This document shows positions 32,741 through 46,792 of a stretch of 64,000 nt of DNA, piece after piece (position 1 is the stretch's first letter; the number at the start of each line of letters is the position of its first letter). Below the pieces are notes generated by a model. That model had not been told where the DNA came from. It did not search any database and saw only the letters and a program-made list of their open reading frames with translations. The position numbers were made by a program, and so were the translations under genes. Origin of the DNA: Silene latifolia (lineage: Eukaryota; Streptophyta; Magnoliopsida; Caryophyllales; Caryophyllaceae); NCBI RefSeq assembly GCF_048544455.1, contig NC_133532.1:14448948-14512947 (forward strand), given 5' to 3'.

Positions 32741-33964
32741 GTGGGCTGCATAATCTATAATTGCGATTTGAAAACCAAAGGGCAATCAAGGTCTGTCATT
32801 CTTATCAAATTCGTAGAGAAATATGCCGACGGTAATATGCTTCTGATCTTAGAAGTTAGAAGCAATGTTGTTAGTGACAGATTTGCCTCTGTGGAACAGG
32901 TTTACACAAATTTAGAAGGGAACAAATCAAATCCGGTGCAGACATTTTGGGCAATATTGTCTCTTGTCAAAGCTGGACAGGTTAGTTGATCCTGCACAAA
33001 AACACAGAACAGCAGATGCTTAAGAGATGTGCTTATGCAATTCACTTTTAAGTAATTAATCTTTTAGTAAATCCTCAAAGGCTCAAGCTATTATTAGTTC
33101 TGATACAATAGGGAACTCTGGATCTGATCCCCATTGAACGGGGGCGAGATTATTGATCGATTCACAACTGGAAGATGGTGACTTTCCACAACAGGTGATC
33201 GCTTCTACTTCTACATAAACTCATCTTCTTCCAGTTTCTTTACTTCAAAACCTTCCTTTTAATACGAGAGCCTAACAATGACATACTCTTGTTGTTCCAA
33301 TGCTATGGCAGACCAAGGGACCACACTCACTTGTGCATCTTTACTCTAATGTCGAAAACACGTTATAGACCATTTATAAACAACCCATTTATTAGGAAAT
33401 CACCCCGTCGACCAACTGGTAACTGCTGCTACGACATATGAGAAATGTAAATAGTGTGACGAGTTATTATACTTGATCTCCTGAACTCCTATAAAAGCTT
33501 AAGAATTGAGAATCAACATGGTGAAATTTTAGGCTGCAACATAATGCTAAAATGTACTTGTTTTACCGCATACAAGAAATAAGTGGTGCATTCACGAAGA
33601 ACTGCACCCTAAGTTACGGTAACTATTGCAATATTTTCCTGATATGGGCTCTGGGTGAGTTTCGTCGTCTCAAGGCGGGACCATCAGGCACACACTGACT
33701 TAAATTTATCGTTAGTACCTCTCATATGGTCTGCTATTCTTCAAGCTTCATATGTATGCCATTGTTATAGTAGGACTAATATCATGTCCAAAATGTTCTT
33801 AGCAAGGAGTTATGTTGAAATGTCTGGGACCCTTGCTATTTTGCTAACATGTGAGTATATCATATATCATAAAGTTGGTATGGTCAGTTATATAGTATTC
33901 ATATATCATAATACCTGACATTGTCTACACTCTTTTGATTAGTGTCTACGCTCTCGTGTTTCAG
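32741..33964. other. Mostly non-coding sequence after the permease relic
   Basis: No further permease exon is recognisable. The open frame around 32640-32989 reads past the loop exon and shows no family resemblance. Confidence 0.4.
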
Positions 33965-34069
33965 TTAGAGAAGAAGTTGAAGACATGGATGAAAGGTGAT
34001 GGAGAAATGAAGGACCTAGAGACGGAGGATCCAAAGATGAACAATGGGCGGACGCAGATGAAGAGTTAA
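33965..34069 (+). CDS. Possible terminal exon of an unidentified gene
   Basis: After CGTGTTTCAG an open stretch reads LEKKLKTWMKGDGEMKDLET and ends GRTQMKS with TAA at 34067-34069. It is highly charged. No upstream exon could be linked with confidence. It may be the last exon of a decayed gene or a chance frame. Confidence 0.25.
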   Translation, partial: LEKKLKTWMKGDGEMKDLETEDPKMNNGRTQMKS

Positions 34070-34703
34070 GAGTTTTTTTTATTGTATTTTAGTTCGGTAA
34101 CGCCTTAACATGAAGTGCTTACTTCAAGTTGTAATTTATTTTCGAACCACCTTTTCTGCCTATTGTAGGGACTGTCGCTTCAGGTTTACACATTTGTGAT
34201 ATCTTAATTATATTGTTTACCAATGTGTAAATTTATTAAGTTTGTACGTATATTTTTAAAAAGAAAAATGGAAAGTAATTTACATGGAAAACATTCGTTC
34301 CATTAATTGTTATTTACAAGTTCACTTGAGTTTGTCAATTTAGTTTGTGAAAGTTTCAATAGTTACTCGTCAGCTATTTTTCTAATGGCTACAAAGTTGC
34401 CAATAATGTTGGGTAAGATGGAAAGATGTGTGAGGTTTATTTTGCATTTTTGAACTAATTTATAACTAAAGCAAATACTTTATTGAAGTTTAAGTTAAAT
34501 CAAATATTCATAATGCTAATGTTAAATGTGGCATTGTTTGTAGTGTTGGACATCTGAAAGTTCTGTTTATGAAACTTAAACCTTCAATCTAACTAGGGTA
34601 TGAATTAGCCAATGCCCACCTTTCGCGAAATAAAGAATAGTAGCACTTTAATTCAATTAACACATTTGGAGGGTAATGTTTTTTTTTTTTTGGAGGGTAA
34701 TGG

Positions 34704-34734
<31 letters not shown>

Positions 34735-35007
34735 ATTGAGCAACCTAATGTTTGAGAACAAAATACACACAAATAATTCCCATAAGCAAACACATAAACG
34801 TAATATGCCATATACTACATTCAGCAGAAATAAATAGGTGTTATCGCTCATTTTCACAAATTAAACACCGACATTAATACAATCGGAGATAAACGATAAC
34901 ATAACCCAACAACGGGCGCGGACAACCAACTAGTTACGCTAAAAGTGTGGAATTGCAAGATTAGTGCCTAAGATTGTGAAATTATTACAAGCGAGTATAA
35001 AATACGC
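34070..35007. other. Intergenic sequence with a long T tract
   Basis: T runs interrupted by TGGAGGGTAATG lie at 34679-34732. No gene is seen. Confidence 0.4.
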
Positions 35008-35105
35008 CAATTTGACGCCATTATTACGATCACCTTAACAATCTAAATTCACGCCATAACAACAATCAACGTAACCCTAACAACAATCACCGTAACAATC
35101 TATTT
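35008..35105. repeat. Short dispersed repeat related to 14239-14350
   Basis: It shares ACGCCATTATTAC, CACGCCATAA, AACAATC and CGTAACAATCTA units with the earlier array. Confidence 0.55.
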
Positions 35106-35209
35106 CCATTATTAATCAAAACACAATTAAAATTACGCTACAATTATCACAACTAATTAAAACTAACACAAAAATAAATGAGTGCAGCAGATCGATAAAT
35201 GATAAGGAA

Positions 35210-36946
<1,737 letters not shown>

Positions 36947-38082
36947 TTTTACCTCAGTTTCGTGCCTTTTGTATTTCCTCCCTCTTCAGATTACCCACGT
37001 GGTGCTTTGTCTTATTTGCATTCATATATATTTCCCGATGCATTAAAATTCATATAAAAATATATATTAACAAAAAGGTAAAACATCAACATGGCAAAAA
37101 CTTCACAAACGAATCAACATTGTCACGTTTAAATCATTGAAATTAAACCAAATGGAAAACATGAATTTAAATATAAATCAAAGAATTTATAAAACCAATA
37201 ACATAACAAATTAAAATATACTTTATTGGACATAACAACAACAACAAAATACTCAAAATACTCTCCATATTCATCTAAATAAATTAAACCATAAAATATA
37301 ATCCACAACTTAGAAAATCATGGGTAAATGAGCAATAGATTTTAAATAAATATTGTGAATAGAAACTATTATAGGTATTATAGGTTTTATAGCCATCACA
37401 CAACCATAGACTCCCATATTTTAATTTTATTTTTAATTTATTTTGTGGTATTATTAAATTAGATAATTGATTACTGAGTAACTCAAGAGGTGAATTAAAT
37501 AGGGAAAAATGTTAATGAAAATTATTGGTATTAAGTAGTATAAAGAAATCTAATCAATTTATTAACATATTATATTACAAAAATAATTAGATAGGAAGAC
37601 ATTTTAATTAATTTGGTGGGTTTTAAGTATTATGAAGAGTTTTAATCAATTTAATATAATGTTTAATTAAAAAAATGAATTAAATAGGAAAAAGTGTTAA
37701 TAAAAATGGTGGGTGCATGTTAAGTATGAAAAGTTTTAATTTATTAACATGGTTTATTACTAAAATTTCAATTAATATGTCATTTTATCATAAATTATGA
37801 CATTTATTAACATGTTTTTATTACAAAAGTTCAATTAAAATGTCAATATTGATTATAAATTATGAAATTTTGATGTAAATTTGTAAGGATTACATAAATT
37901 AAATTAATTTATAGAAAAATAAATTAAATCTATAAAATAAGACAATTACGTGGCAATGAGTTTTGATGCTCACATTTACGTGGCATTTACGTGGCATTTT
38001 TGGATCCTACGTGGCTTTGTCTACGTGACGTTTATTAGTCATTTTAGGGTAGACTTTTAATTATATTTTATAGATTACCAGA
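36947..38082. other. AT-rich sequence, possibly the outer part of the Helitron
   Basis: It has no coding potential. The right end at about 38082 resembles the Helitron 5' end at 36946. ACGTGGC repeats occur at 37955-38010. Confidence 0.4.
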
Positions 38083-38149
38083 GCTAGTTTACGCGACCGA
38101 ACATGTTGAGTAATTATTTCATCACGTCTGATTCTCGCAGTCCATGAAA

Positions 38150-38455
38150 TACCTTGGCAGGTCAACCCGAGGCTTTTAGCAGTTAAACGCTGGTATGAAC
38201 GAAGAAGTTATTTCTCGACTCGTCGTCATTGAGAGTTTCAACAACACTAGCTGATTAACTTGCGCGAAGGATGGTGAGGTAGTTGGAATGAGCAACTCGG
38301 TACATGTGCCTCTCTTCATCATTGAGTGTTCTATTCAACTCGACTGTGTAGAATGCAACCAAATTCATGTAATACGACATCTCGGCGTATTTTCATTCAT
38401 CTGCAGCAGTTATTGCTTTGTTGAGACAATCTTGTCTTAGAGCTTAATCCGCCAT
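38150..38455 (-). pseudogene. 14-3-3-like protein fragment, decayed
   Basis: Read on the - strand from ATG at 38455, the frame contains KYAEMSYYMNLVA, then LNDEERHMYRVAHSNYLTIL, RAS, and VVETLNDDESRN. The spacing follows the 14-3-3 N-terminal pattern Y-x-EM-x2-YM-x2-VA ... L-x2-EER-x3-VA-x2-N ... RAS ... E-x4-ESR. Several in-frame stops are present (for example after MAD, after AADE and after RAS). No intron is seen, so it may be a retrocopy or a captured piece. It lies just outside the Helitron's outer 5' end. Confidence 0.5.
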
Positions 38456-38559
38456 TTTTGTTTTGTTTTTTTTCAGTGGTACTAGTAGTGAAAACTAAAG
38501 AGAGAGAAAGTGAATTGAGAAAAAGCGGCAAATATTTTGTGAGGCTTTCCAATCAAGAA

Positions 38560-39312
38560 ATGGTTTCAATTTTTGAACCGGTTTCTAGATTGTTCCACGA
38601 GTAGAGTAGGTTTCAAATTCCCATCCACCCGGATGATCAAGCAAAAGCTACTTTCACTTGTCCTTATGGTGTCTTCGCGTATCGAAGAATGCCATTCGGA
38701 CTTTGCAATGCTCCCGGGACATTTCAAAGAGCAATGATGTCCATCTTTTCTAAATACATTGAGAAATCTATGGAGGTGTTCATGGACGATTTTAGTGTCC
38801 ATGGCAACTCATTCGATGATTGTTTGAAAAACCTCTCCCAAGTGCTCCAAACTTGCATCCAATACAACCTTAAAAGTTGAATTGGGAAAAATGCCATTTC
38901 AAGGTGCAAGAGGGAGTGGTTCTTGGTCATGTTATTTAAAGTAAAGGGATCCAAGTGGATAAGGTCAAAGTTGAGGTGATTGAGAAACTTCCCCCATCCA
39001 CCAATGTCAAGGGTGTGAGGAGTTTCTTGGGTCATGCGGGTTTTTATCGGAGGTTTATAAAGGATTTCGCAAAAATCGCTAAACCCCTCACCTCACTTCT
39101 AACCAAGGACACTCCCTTTGTATTTGATAAAAGTTGTGTTGAGAGCTTTTGTAGGCTCATGCAAGCTCTAGTCTCGGCGCCAATTGTGCAACCATCTAAT
39201 TGGGACCTCCCCTTTGAACTAATGTGCGATGCAAGTGATTTTGCATTGGGGGCGGTCTTGGGTCAAAGACATGACAAGAAACATCATGTGATCGCCTATG
39301 TGAGCAAGACCT
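38560..39312 (+). mobile_element. Athila-type Ty3/gypsy fossil, RT/RNase H part
   Basis: Reverse transcriptase pieces (MPFGLCNAPGTFQRAM, FMDDFSVHGNSFDDC) are followed by the connection and RNase H start (GFYRRFIKDFAKIAKPLTSL, CDASDFALGAVLGQR, HVIAYVSKTL). The wording is typical of Athila-related elements. It is truncated on both sides, carries several breaks, and ends where the right Tat copy begins. Confidence 0.8.
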
Positions 39313-39386
39313 TGTGGACGCGGGCCCACGTGGGCGAAAAGCGAAGCAAGTTTTTCTTGTGCATTATGGAGTCGCCACCAATTTAT

Positions 39387-41989
39387 TGTGGAAAATTGGA
39401 AACCGTTCGAATACCTCGCGTCATGTCAAGACACAAAGTAGTGACATAGACACATAGAACTCATTACCCTTAGCATTCTATGTCTAGAATGACTCTCGTG
39501 GATGCCAATGAACACGGATATTCACAGAGATCTGGAGTAAGGGGTGAGGGTACGTATTAGGAAGCTCTTTTGATCGAACACCTAATCCCGCCCGCCTCGA
39601 TAGCGGCCTCTACTAATGATTAGGGAAATTATCTATACTTGATATATTGTCGATTATATGCATGCAATGCAACATCTAATGTTTTAGTCCTAGCATGTGA
39701 AAATTAATACTAAGTCGGTTAACACGTAATTTAATCATACAATTAGGTCGAAGTAGGAATTTAATGTTCAATTACATGTGAAGGCATACAAGCAATGCGA
39801 TAATACAATAAATATACAATAAAGAAAATTACAGTAATTACATCGGGTTTATTGATTTATGTCGAAAATACATTTAAAACGGATGATTTTAGAAAAGAAC
39901 GAATAAATAAATTAGCGAACAGATTAAGGGTGATAATACGAGTAATAGTTAATTAATTCGTAACTAATAATTAGGTCAAAGCAGAAACGGGAATTCAGGG
40001 ACATAACTCAACCGGGAAGAGGCGCAGCAGTTGCTGCGTCTGTTCCTGGGTTGAGTTCTTGCTGTGAAGCCGGAACCGCATCTTGTTAATGTTCATAGGT
40101 GAATTTAATGATCGATTAATAGTATTTGACTTGGATGGAAGTGATTTAATATGTTATTTACATGTGATTAGGTCATAAAAACAATAAAACATGAATGTAA
40201 ATAACTAGAACGAATAACATACAAGATTGATAAGATTAATTATAAATACAAATTAATTAGGTTGATTAGATTAAAAAGGATATTAATGACGAATTAATGA
40301 TGGTGACGATAAACAAAAGGTGAAAAATATATCAATGACGAATTCTAGAGACTCAATATTGATGAATCAAATCTCTAAAACCCGAATTTGATTTTAATGA
40401 CGAAAACCCGCAAATATGAATTACTTGGGATTTAAGTCGGGATTTAACGACGAATTAAATACTACTCCCTCCATTCAACTCCACTTTACATGTATTCCAT
40501 TTCCGTCCATTCAACTCCACTTTACAGGTTTCCTTATTTGGCTAAAAAAATGACAATTCTATCCTTATTGAAAATCTTTAATTACACAAAATGCCACCCA
40601 AACCCCACACTAACCCACCATAAAACCCCACCTTTATGTTTTTTTTAATATTTTTAACCTTTTGTTTCTCTTTCCCCATGTACTTTTAATACTTTTTTAA
40701 TCCGCTCCTTAATATCCGTGTAAAAACCAAAGTTGCAAAGTGGAGTTGAATGGAGGGAGTAATGATGATGAATAATTTACATGTCAAATTATTATGTTCA
40801 AATCGTTATATTAAAGAATCAAAGAACGAATGAAAACAAAATAAAAACAAACTAATTAATAAAAGACGAAGGAAGAAGAAAGGAAGCAGGAACTGCATCA
40901 GCCTCACGAAGAGGCGCAGCAGGTGCTGCGTCCCTTCAAAGAGGCGCGGCAGTTGCTGCGTCCCTTCGAAGGGGCGCAGTAGTTGATGCGTCCTTTCTCG
41001 ACGTCTGTCTCCTGATAATTCGTAAAAAAGGGTTTAAAACGTGTTTTTACAAAGCGGTTTTAAGAATACTTTCGACATAAATCTTACATTATGATTACGA
41101 AAATAAAGAACAATAAATGAAAGAATGATTTACACCCTCAGACTTACATGTTTGACGAAACGAGATGAACTAAGTTAACGTTTAGTGATGCTCGACTCGA
41201 ATGTAGACGAAACTGCCCTCTATGAGGAAAGAAACAAAGTTAATTAAAGTTGATTGATTGTGGAGTTGGTCAAATTGGTTGGTCATGCAAAACGAGGCTG
41301 GTAATCAGAAAGATCCGAGCTTACGTGGTCGAATGTTCAAGCACGTAGACGCCAAAAAGTAAGAACGTGGTCTAGAATGCAAAAGGAGAAGAGAAGGGCG
41401 GACACTCGCGTGAGAAATATGTGAGACCGAAGGTCTCTATTTATACTAATCCCACGAAGGAAGTAGGGTTTTCGGAGAAACTTTGGAAGTGAATCTTGAA
41501 AAGATATGAAAAATACGCAGAAAAGAACTGAGGAAGAGGCGCATTGGAAGAGGTGCAACACTTGCTGCGTCCTTTCCTCAGTGGTTTCCTCCTGCGGAAG
41601 AAAGATTTCCGTGTTTTTATTTTGAAAAAGTGGATTAATCTCGTTTCCTTAATATTTTGTGTGAATATTACGGGAAATAGTTTACCAAAGATTAAAAGAT
41701 TGGAAAATATAGAGTAGAAATATCCGGAACATTCCAGAACATTATGACTCGGCATTTTAAACGGTTATTAGAAAATGGAGACGGTTTTTGGCCCGGACTC
41801 CAAATGTACTCTAATTACTGCCAAAACAACCGTATCGGCGCGTAGATGACAACTATGAGGTAGACACAAGTGTTTGAGCGATCACTTGACGATAAACCTA
41901 CAAACTGTCACAAATCGTTCCGTGTACCAAACATGCGGCCCAATCATCACCGAGTGATTTGCGGGAGGTGTAGAAATGAGGTATCTACA
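39387..41989 (-). mobile_element. LTR of the right Tat fossil
   Basis: It starts TGTAGATACCTC at 41989 (- strand), next to the PPT, and ends CCACA at 39387. A PBS-like site (TGGTGGCGACTCC) lies at 39367-39380, as in the left copy. A TATA box is at 41438-41445. GC-rich modules lie at about 40018-40045, 40911-41000 (three units) and 41535-41575. About 297 bp are due to a Stowaway insertion with its TA duplication. Confidence 0.8.
40465..40759. mobile_element. Stowaway MITE inside the Tat LTR
   Basis: The ends CTCCCTCCATTCAACTCC and GGAGTTGAATGGAGGGAG are flanked by TA (40463-40464 and 40760-40761). The matching place in the left LTR (about 9345) lacks it, so the insertion followed the split of the two copies. 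The left terminal motif is duplicated internally after about 34 bp. Confidence 0.9.
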
Positions 41990-42002
41990 GAGCCCCCACT
42001 TT

Positions 42003-42909
42003 GACTGAGGCTTGGACAAGGCAAAAGTCAAAGTATAGCCATCAGGTCAATCGAAGATTACAACCTGACGACTATGGCGACGCGAGGCGGTTCAAGTGGT
42101 CTGAACCAAGGACCTGTCGTCAGGAACATTTTTGAGTCTGTCGACTTCCGGGGAGGGTCGTTTAAAGTCCATTAGACTACGTAAGGAGGCTCGCCATCCA
42201 TAAGAACAGACCATACCTAAAATTTCTCGAAACTCCAAGGGAAACAAAACGCGATATTGGGAAAAGGCAGCAGAACGTAGTCATGAACTGCTGGGAGAAA
42301 TCTGCTTGGGTCGGCTTCAAACAAACTTTGGAAGAGCTTGAGGTCGATGTTGATCTCCATGTCTCGAGAGGGACGATTGTCTGTCGTGAACTCTCACTGG
42401 GGGAACATAATCGGGAACTTATCTCCATGTCTGGAGAAGGACGATTGTCTATCGTGAACTCTCGCTGGGGGGAACAGAATAAAGGTGTGTCGAAACACCT
42501 GTCAAAGAATACTCGCTCGTTGTGACAAGCAAGGTCTTGGTAAAAAATATGACGGCAGTTTGCAGTTGGCTTGGAAATGCGGGTCCGAGCGAGGAATAAA
42601 TGTCAAATGGACCAAATATGTGATATGGCATCAAGGAAGAGGCGCAACAAAGATGGCCCCACAAATAACGAACTCATAACGAATTTTTGGAAATTCGTAT
42701 GGAGGGAAACTGAGGAAGAGGCGTAGCAAGAGCTGCGTCTCTCGGAAGAGGCGCATCACTTGCTGCGTCTTTTCCTGAATGCGGCATTCCTGGGTAAAAA
42801 CCCGATGAAACATGGGTTTTGTTTCATTATTTCGAAACATAAATCCTTCATTTCTCTCTCAAATTCCAACTATTTTCCGTCAAAATTTGATCAAAAGCTT
42901 GCATTTGCC
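42003..42909. other. Untranslated part between PPT and antisense PMD gene (right copy)
   Basis: It holds a degenerate tandem pair (about 42350-42480) and two GC-rich modules (42715-42772) upstream of the antisense gene's ATG. No other gene is seen. Confidence 0.55.
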
Positions 42910-45896
42910 ATGACTAATCGAGGTATGTGTATTATTTTTGCATTAATCTTCTATAATGGATCAAAATGGACCGACAAATTAGGGTTTTCAACCCTAATTA
43001 AGTCGAAAATTTGGGGCTTTTCCCCCAAATGATTTTGCCTTGCAAATTGGCCTTGTAAATGGCTAATTGGTAGTATAAGGATCATAACCATGTATTTGTT
43101 CCGAATTTTCATTGAGTTTTGAGCATTTGAGTGAAATTGTGACCGTCTCACAGCTAAACCGTATATTGCTTCGAAAATAGCCTTAGGATTGCCCATTTGT
43201 GACGAAACTTGATATTTGGAATCCTTGTATGATGGGTAAACTTCCTACCATCTCGGAATTTTGATTTGTGACGAATTTTTCAGGACACTTTTCTAGGGCA
43301 TAATCGTCGTTATAACGAAATGCTGTCGAAATTCCGACTCGAACCCATGACTAGGCTTCAACTTAGGCTTGGCTTGACCCAAATTACCACATGAGCGGTC
43401 TGGTTTGTGGGAAAAATGCCAAAGATGGCGAGAAAAGAGCGATTTCGAAGTTTTGAAAACTCGAAAATCCCCTAATCAAGGCTTGTCGTCATTTGACGCG
43501 GCCTAAATTCACTTAATTTTGCAGGTGACGAGGCTTCTACGTCTGGGAGAGATCCCATGGATGTGGACACCACTCTTGACCCTTCTCGTTTGCTTGAGGT
43601 GGCGTTAGAGCAGGCTTTCACCGCTGCGGTCTTGAGGGGGGGAGGCCCCGAGACGGGCCAACATTGGACGGGGTGGTCGCCAGCTGAGGGGAACACCTGT
43701 GTGGGCTGAGACTTGAGACAGTAGGCACCTACTTTGGGCTGCAGAGGGTCACCTGTCCTACAGGACGGTGAAGAGCTTGGTAACTCGAACTCATCACTTT
43801 TCACTTATCTTATTTCATTTCCATTTGTTATTCCTTTTTTGCTTCATTCAAGCTAAAGATAGCTTTTGTTCCGAATCAAAATAGGTGGCCGGGAACATCA
43901 GGTCGTTCTCGGGCTATACGATGGCGATGGAGTGCTACGAGAGGCTGTCGGCTGAGGAGCGAGCCATGATCGAGCGAGGAGCGTTCGGTGCCTTGGTGCA
44001 GGCTTAGAGAGACATCGCGAAGAGGAAGCTTCAGGCTAATATTAGCCTGGTCCGATATTTCTTGGATCGGTTTTGGGACACGACCTCCACCTTTCACATG
44101 CCTTTTGGTGAGGTGGGGGTGACGTTGGAGGATTACGGCATGATTTCTGGTTTGCCTTGTGGGACCGAGGTGGTGGAGTGGCCGGAGACTGCCATGAGAG
44201 TAGACTCGGCCGAGGCTAGGAGGTTGATCGGCTGGAACTTGATGCCGAAGGCTACTGCGGTACCTGGTTTGGTGCCTAGTTCTTACGTCCGGGATTATTT
44301 TGCGGGGAAGACCCCGACATCGGTGGTGATCGAGGGGAGGGAGATGGCTCATCCTCCCTGCACTGCAGAGCAGAGAGTCCGTTTGTGGCTCTAGTGGTTC
44401 TTGTCTTCGCTACCTCGGAGACAAGGGAGTGAGGCTATCGACAAAGCTCCTTCCCTTTCTTTCTGACCTGAGCGTCCTAGGCCGTTGGGACTGGGTCACT
44501 GCTAGTTTTGCGGTCCTCATTCGCTTTATGAGGGCCATGGTTCGTCCGGAGTTGATGGAGAAGGGGACTTCTCCTACCGCTGTCGGCTCTGGACTGTTGT
44601 TGGAGGTATGAACCTTCATTTCATTTCATGAAAGATCATTTCCTTTTCTTATCGAATCACGAATGATCGTTATTAATTATCTTGTTTCACAGGCGTGGGT
44701 GTACTCCTACTTTCCGAGCCTCGCGCCCAAGAGGACGAAGCCGGTGGAGAAGGCCTATCCCGTTGTGAGGGATTGGGTGATGTGCTGTACGAGGAGCCGA
44801 CGTTCCTTTCACGACGTCTGTCGACGGGAGGTGAACGCTCTTCAGTTGGATGACGTGAGTACTTCACCTTTGTTTGCTTCTTCATTACGTTTTTTTAGAA
44901 CTGATCATAAGAATGACTTCTTGTTTGCTTTTCCTAGTGGGTGCCCAGGCCTTGGGTGGACTACGCTGACGCTCCTCCCTTTATGGCTGAGGTCCTTTGT
45001 CCTAGGAGCTCGAGCCGGTTGCTGCTGAGGACGTCGATGGGTCCTGTGTGTTACTTGGGCGAGCGCTTGGCTCCTCAGTGCTCTCGGGATGTCTTGACGG
45101 TTCCCATCGATCCTCCTCGGACGATGTTCAGGGAGCCTTCCAAGGCTGAGAGGGAGGCTGACCTGGCAGGCGTTGGTGGTGACGCCCTCCTTCTTCTTGG
45201 CGAGGACTACTCCACGTTCCTCTACGGGAGGTTGGCGTACTGGCCGGTCGTGGTGAGTGTTTACTCTTCTTTTGATCGTTTTGAAAACACAATGAATGAT
45301 CATCGGTTAATGGAAATCATTCGACTTTTGCAGGAGGTCGAGGCATCGGGCATCGAGCCCCCAGAGTACCCCGAGAGCCTTGAGTACACCGACGTGACGG
45401 GGACGACGATGATCTCCGAGCTGCGTGACTTTGGCGTGGCGGTGATGGATGCTGACTTGGATGAGTGGCAGCATCTGATTCAGAGGATGAGTCTTCTTAC
45501 TTGTATAATTTTGTGTAAGAACACATTTGCTTGAGCTTGTCCAATTGTTAAGAATCTCTTATTCGAAATGCAGGTTGCGCCATCCTGGTTCGTGGCTTTG
45601 TGGAGGGTATCCAACCGGCTGCGGGCTACTGCCATCGAGGCACTCGTTGGCGGTCGAGGACGTCAGGTATGAACCTTCCGCTTACTTCATTTTTGAATTT
45701 TCTAACTTTCTTTATTGTTTGATTGATTGAAATGATTGACATGAGCCAATTCTTGTGTTTGCAGGGGGAGAGCGACCTGGAGCGAGAGCTAGCCCAGTCT
45801 CGGGAGGAGACGGCTCGCCTGCTGAGGGAGCTTGAGGTTCGTGACGCCGAGATTGCCGCTCTCGAGGCGAGAGTTGCTGAGTTAGGCGGCGACTAG
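42910..45896 (+). pseudogene. Antisense plant-mobile-domain gene relic (right copy)
   Basis: A short first block (MTNRG, 42910-42924) is followed by blocks beginning about 43527, 43887, 44695, 44939, 45335, 45573 and 45765, separated by gaps with GT/AG ends, as in a spliced plant gene. The 43887 block holds the plant mobile domain (ECYERLSAEERAMIERGAFG, DRFWDTTSTFHMPFGEVG, GMISGLPCGTEVVE). Later blocks include YSYFPSLAPKR, PVVRDWVMCC and YLGERLAPQCSRDVLTVPID. The last is a heptad-like coiled coil (ELAQSREETARLLRELE). It runs antisense to the retroelement. The block order matches the left copy. It carries several breaks; any role in transposition is unproven. Confidence 0.65.
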
Positions 45897-46600
45897 CAGT
45901 AGTTCTTGTTGTTTTTGTTTGTTGTTTGCTGTATTTTGCACATTTTGTACATTTTTAGGACCCACATTTTGGACATTCGGAGTTTGTTCGGGACTCGAGC
46001 CCCCAGTTTGGTATACATATCCCCTTTTGGTTGTATATACGATGGTCTGAGTGCCTCTGCTGCTGGGTTGTTTTGTTTGTACCTGCAGGTTAGCTTTAAA
46101 CAAGTTTGGTAGATGACGGTTTATGCCGTCATGCTACTGAAATTTACACAGAAATTCACATAGAATATACATTTGTACACGTGGCCTAAATTAGCGCAAA
46201 ACAACGACTCGAAAAATGCAAAAATTTTGCCGGAAATGACCGGATAGTAGGGAGGGCTACCCCCTAAAAAAAAAGAAAAATAGAAACATATAAGTTTGAA
46301 ATTTAATGCGGGACGGGAGTTAAATGATTCCTCAAAATGAAATTAAAAAGGAAATGTATAAGTTTGAAAATGAATAAATTAAATTGGTGAAATGATTCCC
46401 CAAAAAGAAAATAAAAAAAGGACTGTACAAGTGTGCTAAAATGACAAAAATGTCGATATCGCCTCGAAATGCGTGCCCGTAGAATTAGGAAACACGAAAT
46501 ATGGTAATTTGACGTATTTACCAAAATAATAACCCGTATGAATAGGAAATTTCTATCTGAGAAATTAGGAAAGATCCAATGCAGAAAATCACAGAAAGGA
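45897..46600. other. Spacer between the two antisense genes (right copy)
   Basis: Non-coding and AT-rich; it corresponds to 3211-3964 in the left copy. Confidence 0.5.
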
Positions 46601-46606
46601 GGCTGA

Positions 46607-46670
46607 GGAAGAGGCGCAGTAAGAGCTGAGTCCCTTTGAAGAGGCGCAGCAAGTGCTGCGCCTGTTCCCC
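46607..46670. repeat. Two GC-rich palindromic modules upstream of the antisense DUF7745-like gene
   Basis: Two units (GAGGCGCAGTAAGAGCTGAG and GAGGCGCAGCAAGTGCTGCG) end about 40 bases before TATAAATA at 46711. They match the three-unit array at 3121-3210. Confidence 0.8.
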
Positions 46671-46710
46671 AGTGTATCCGTCCTGACGGATTTTAGGAAA
46701 CAACTTCTAG

Positions 46711-46718
46711 TATAAATA
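46711..46718 (+). promoter_or_regulatory. TATA box of the antisense DUF7745-like gene (right copy)
   Basis: CTAGTATAAATAGAGAC stands 75 bases before ATG at 46793 and is conserved with the left copy at 3067-3074. Confidence 0.6.
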
Positions 46719-46792
46719 GAGACATCGAGGGAGGTTTTATTCACATAATTCTTCCGTCTTTTTACATAAAGCTCTCAAAATAAGCATACGTC

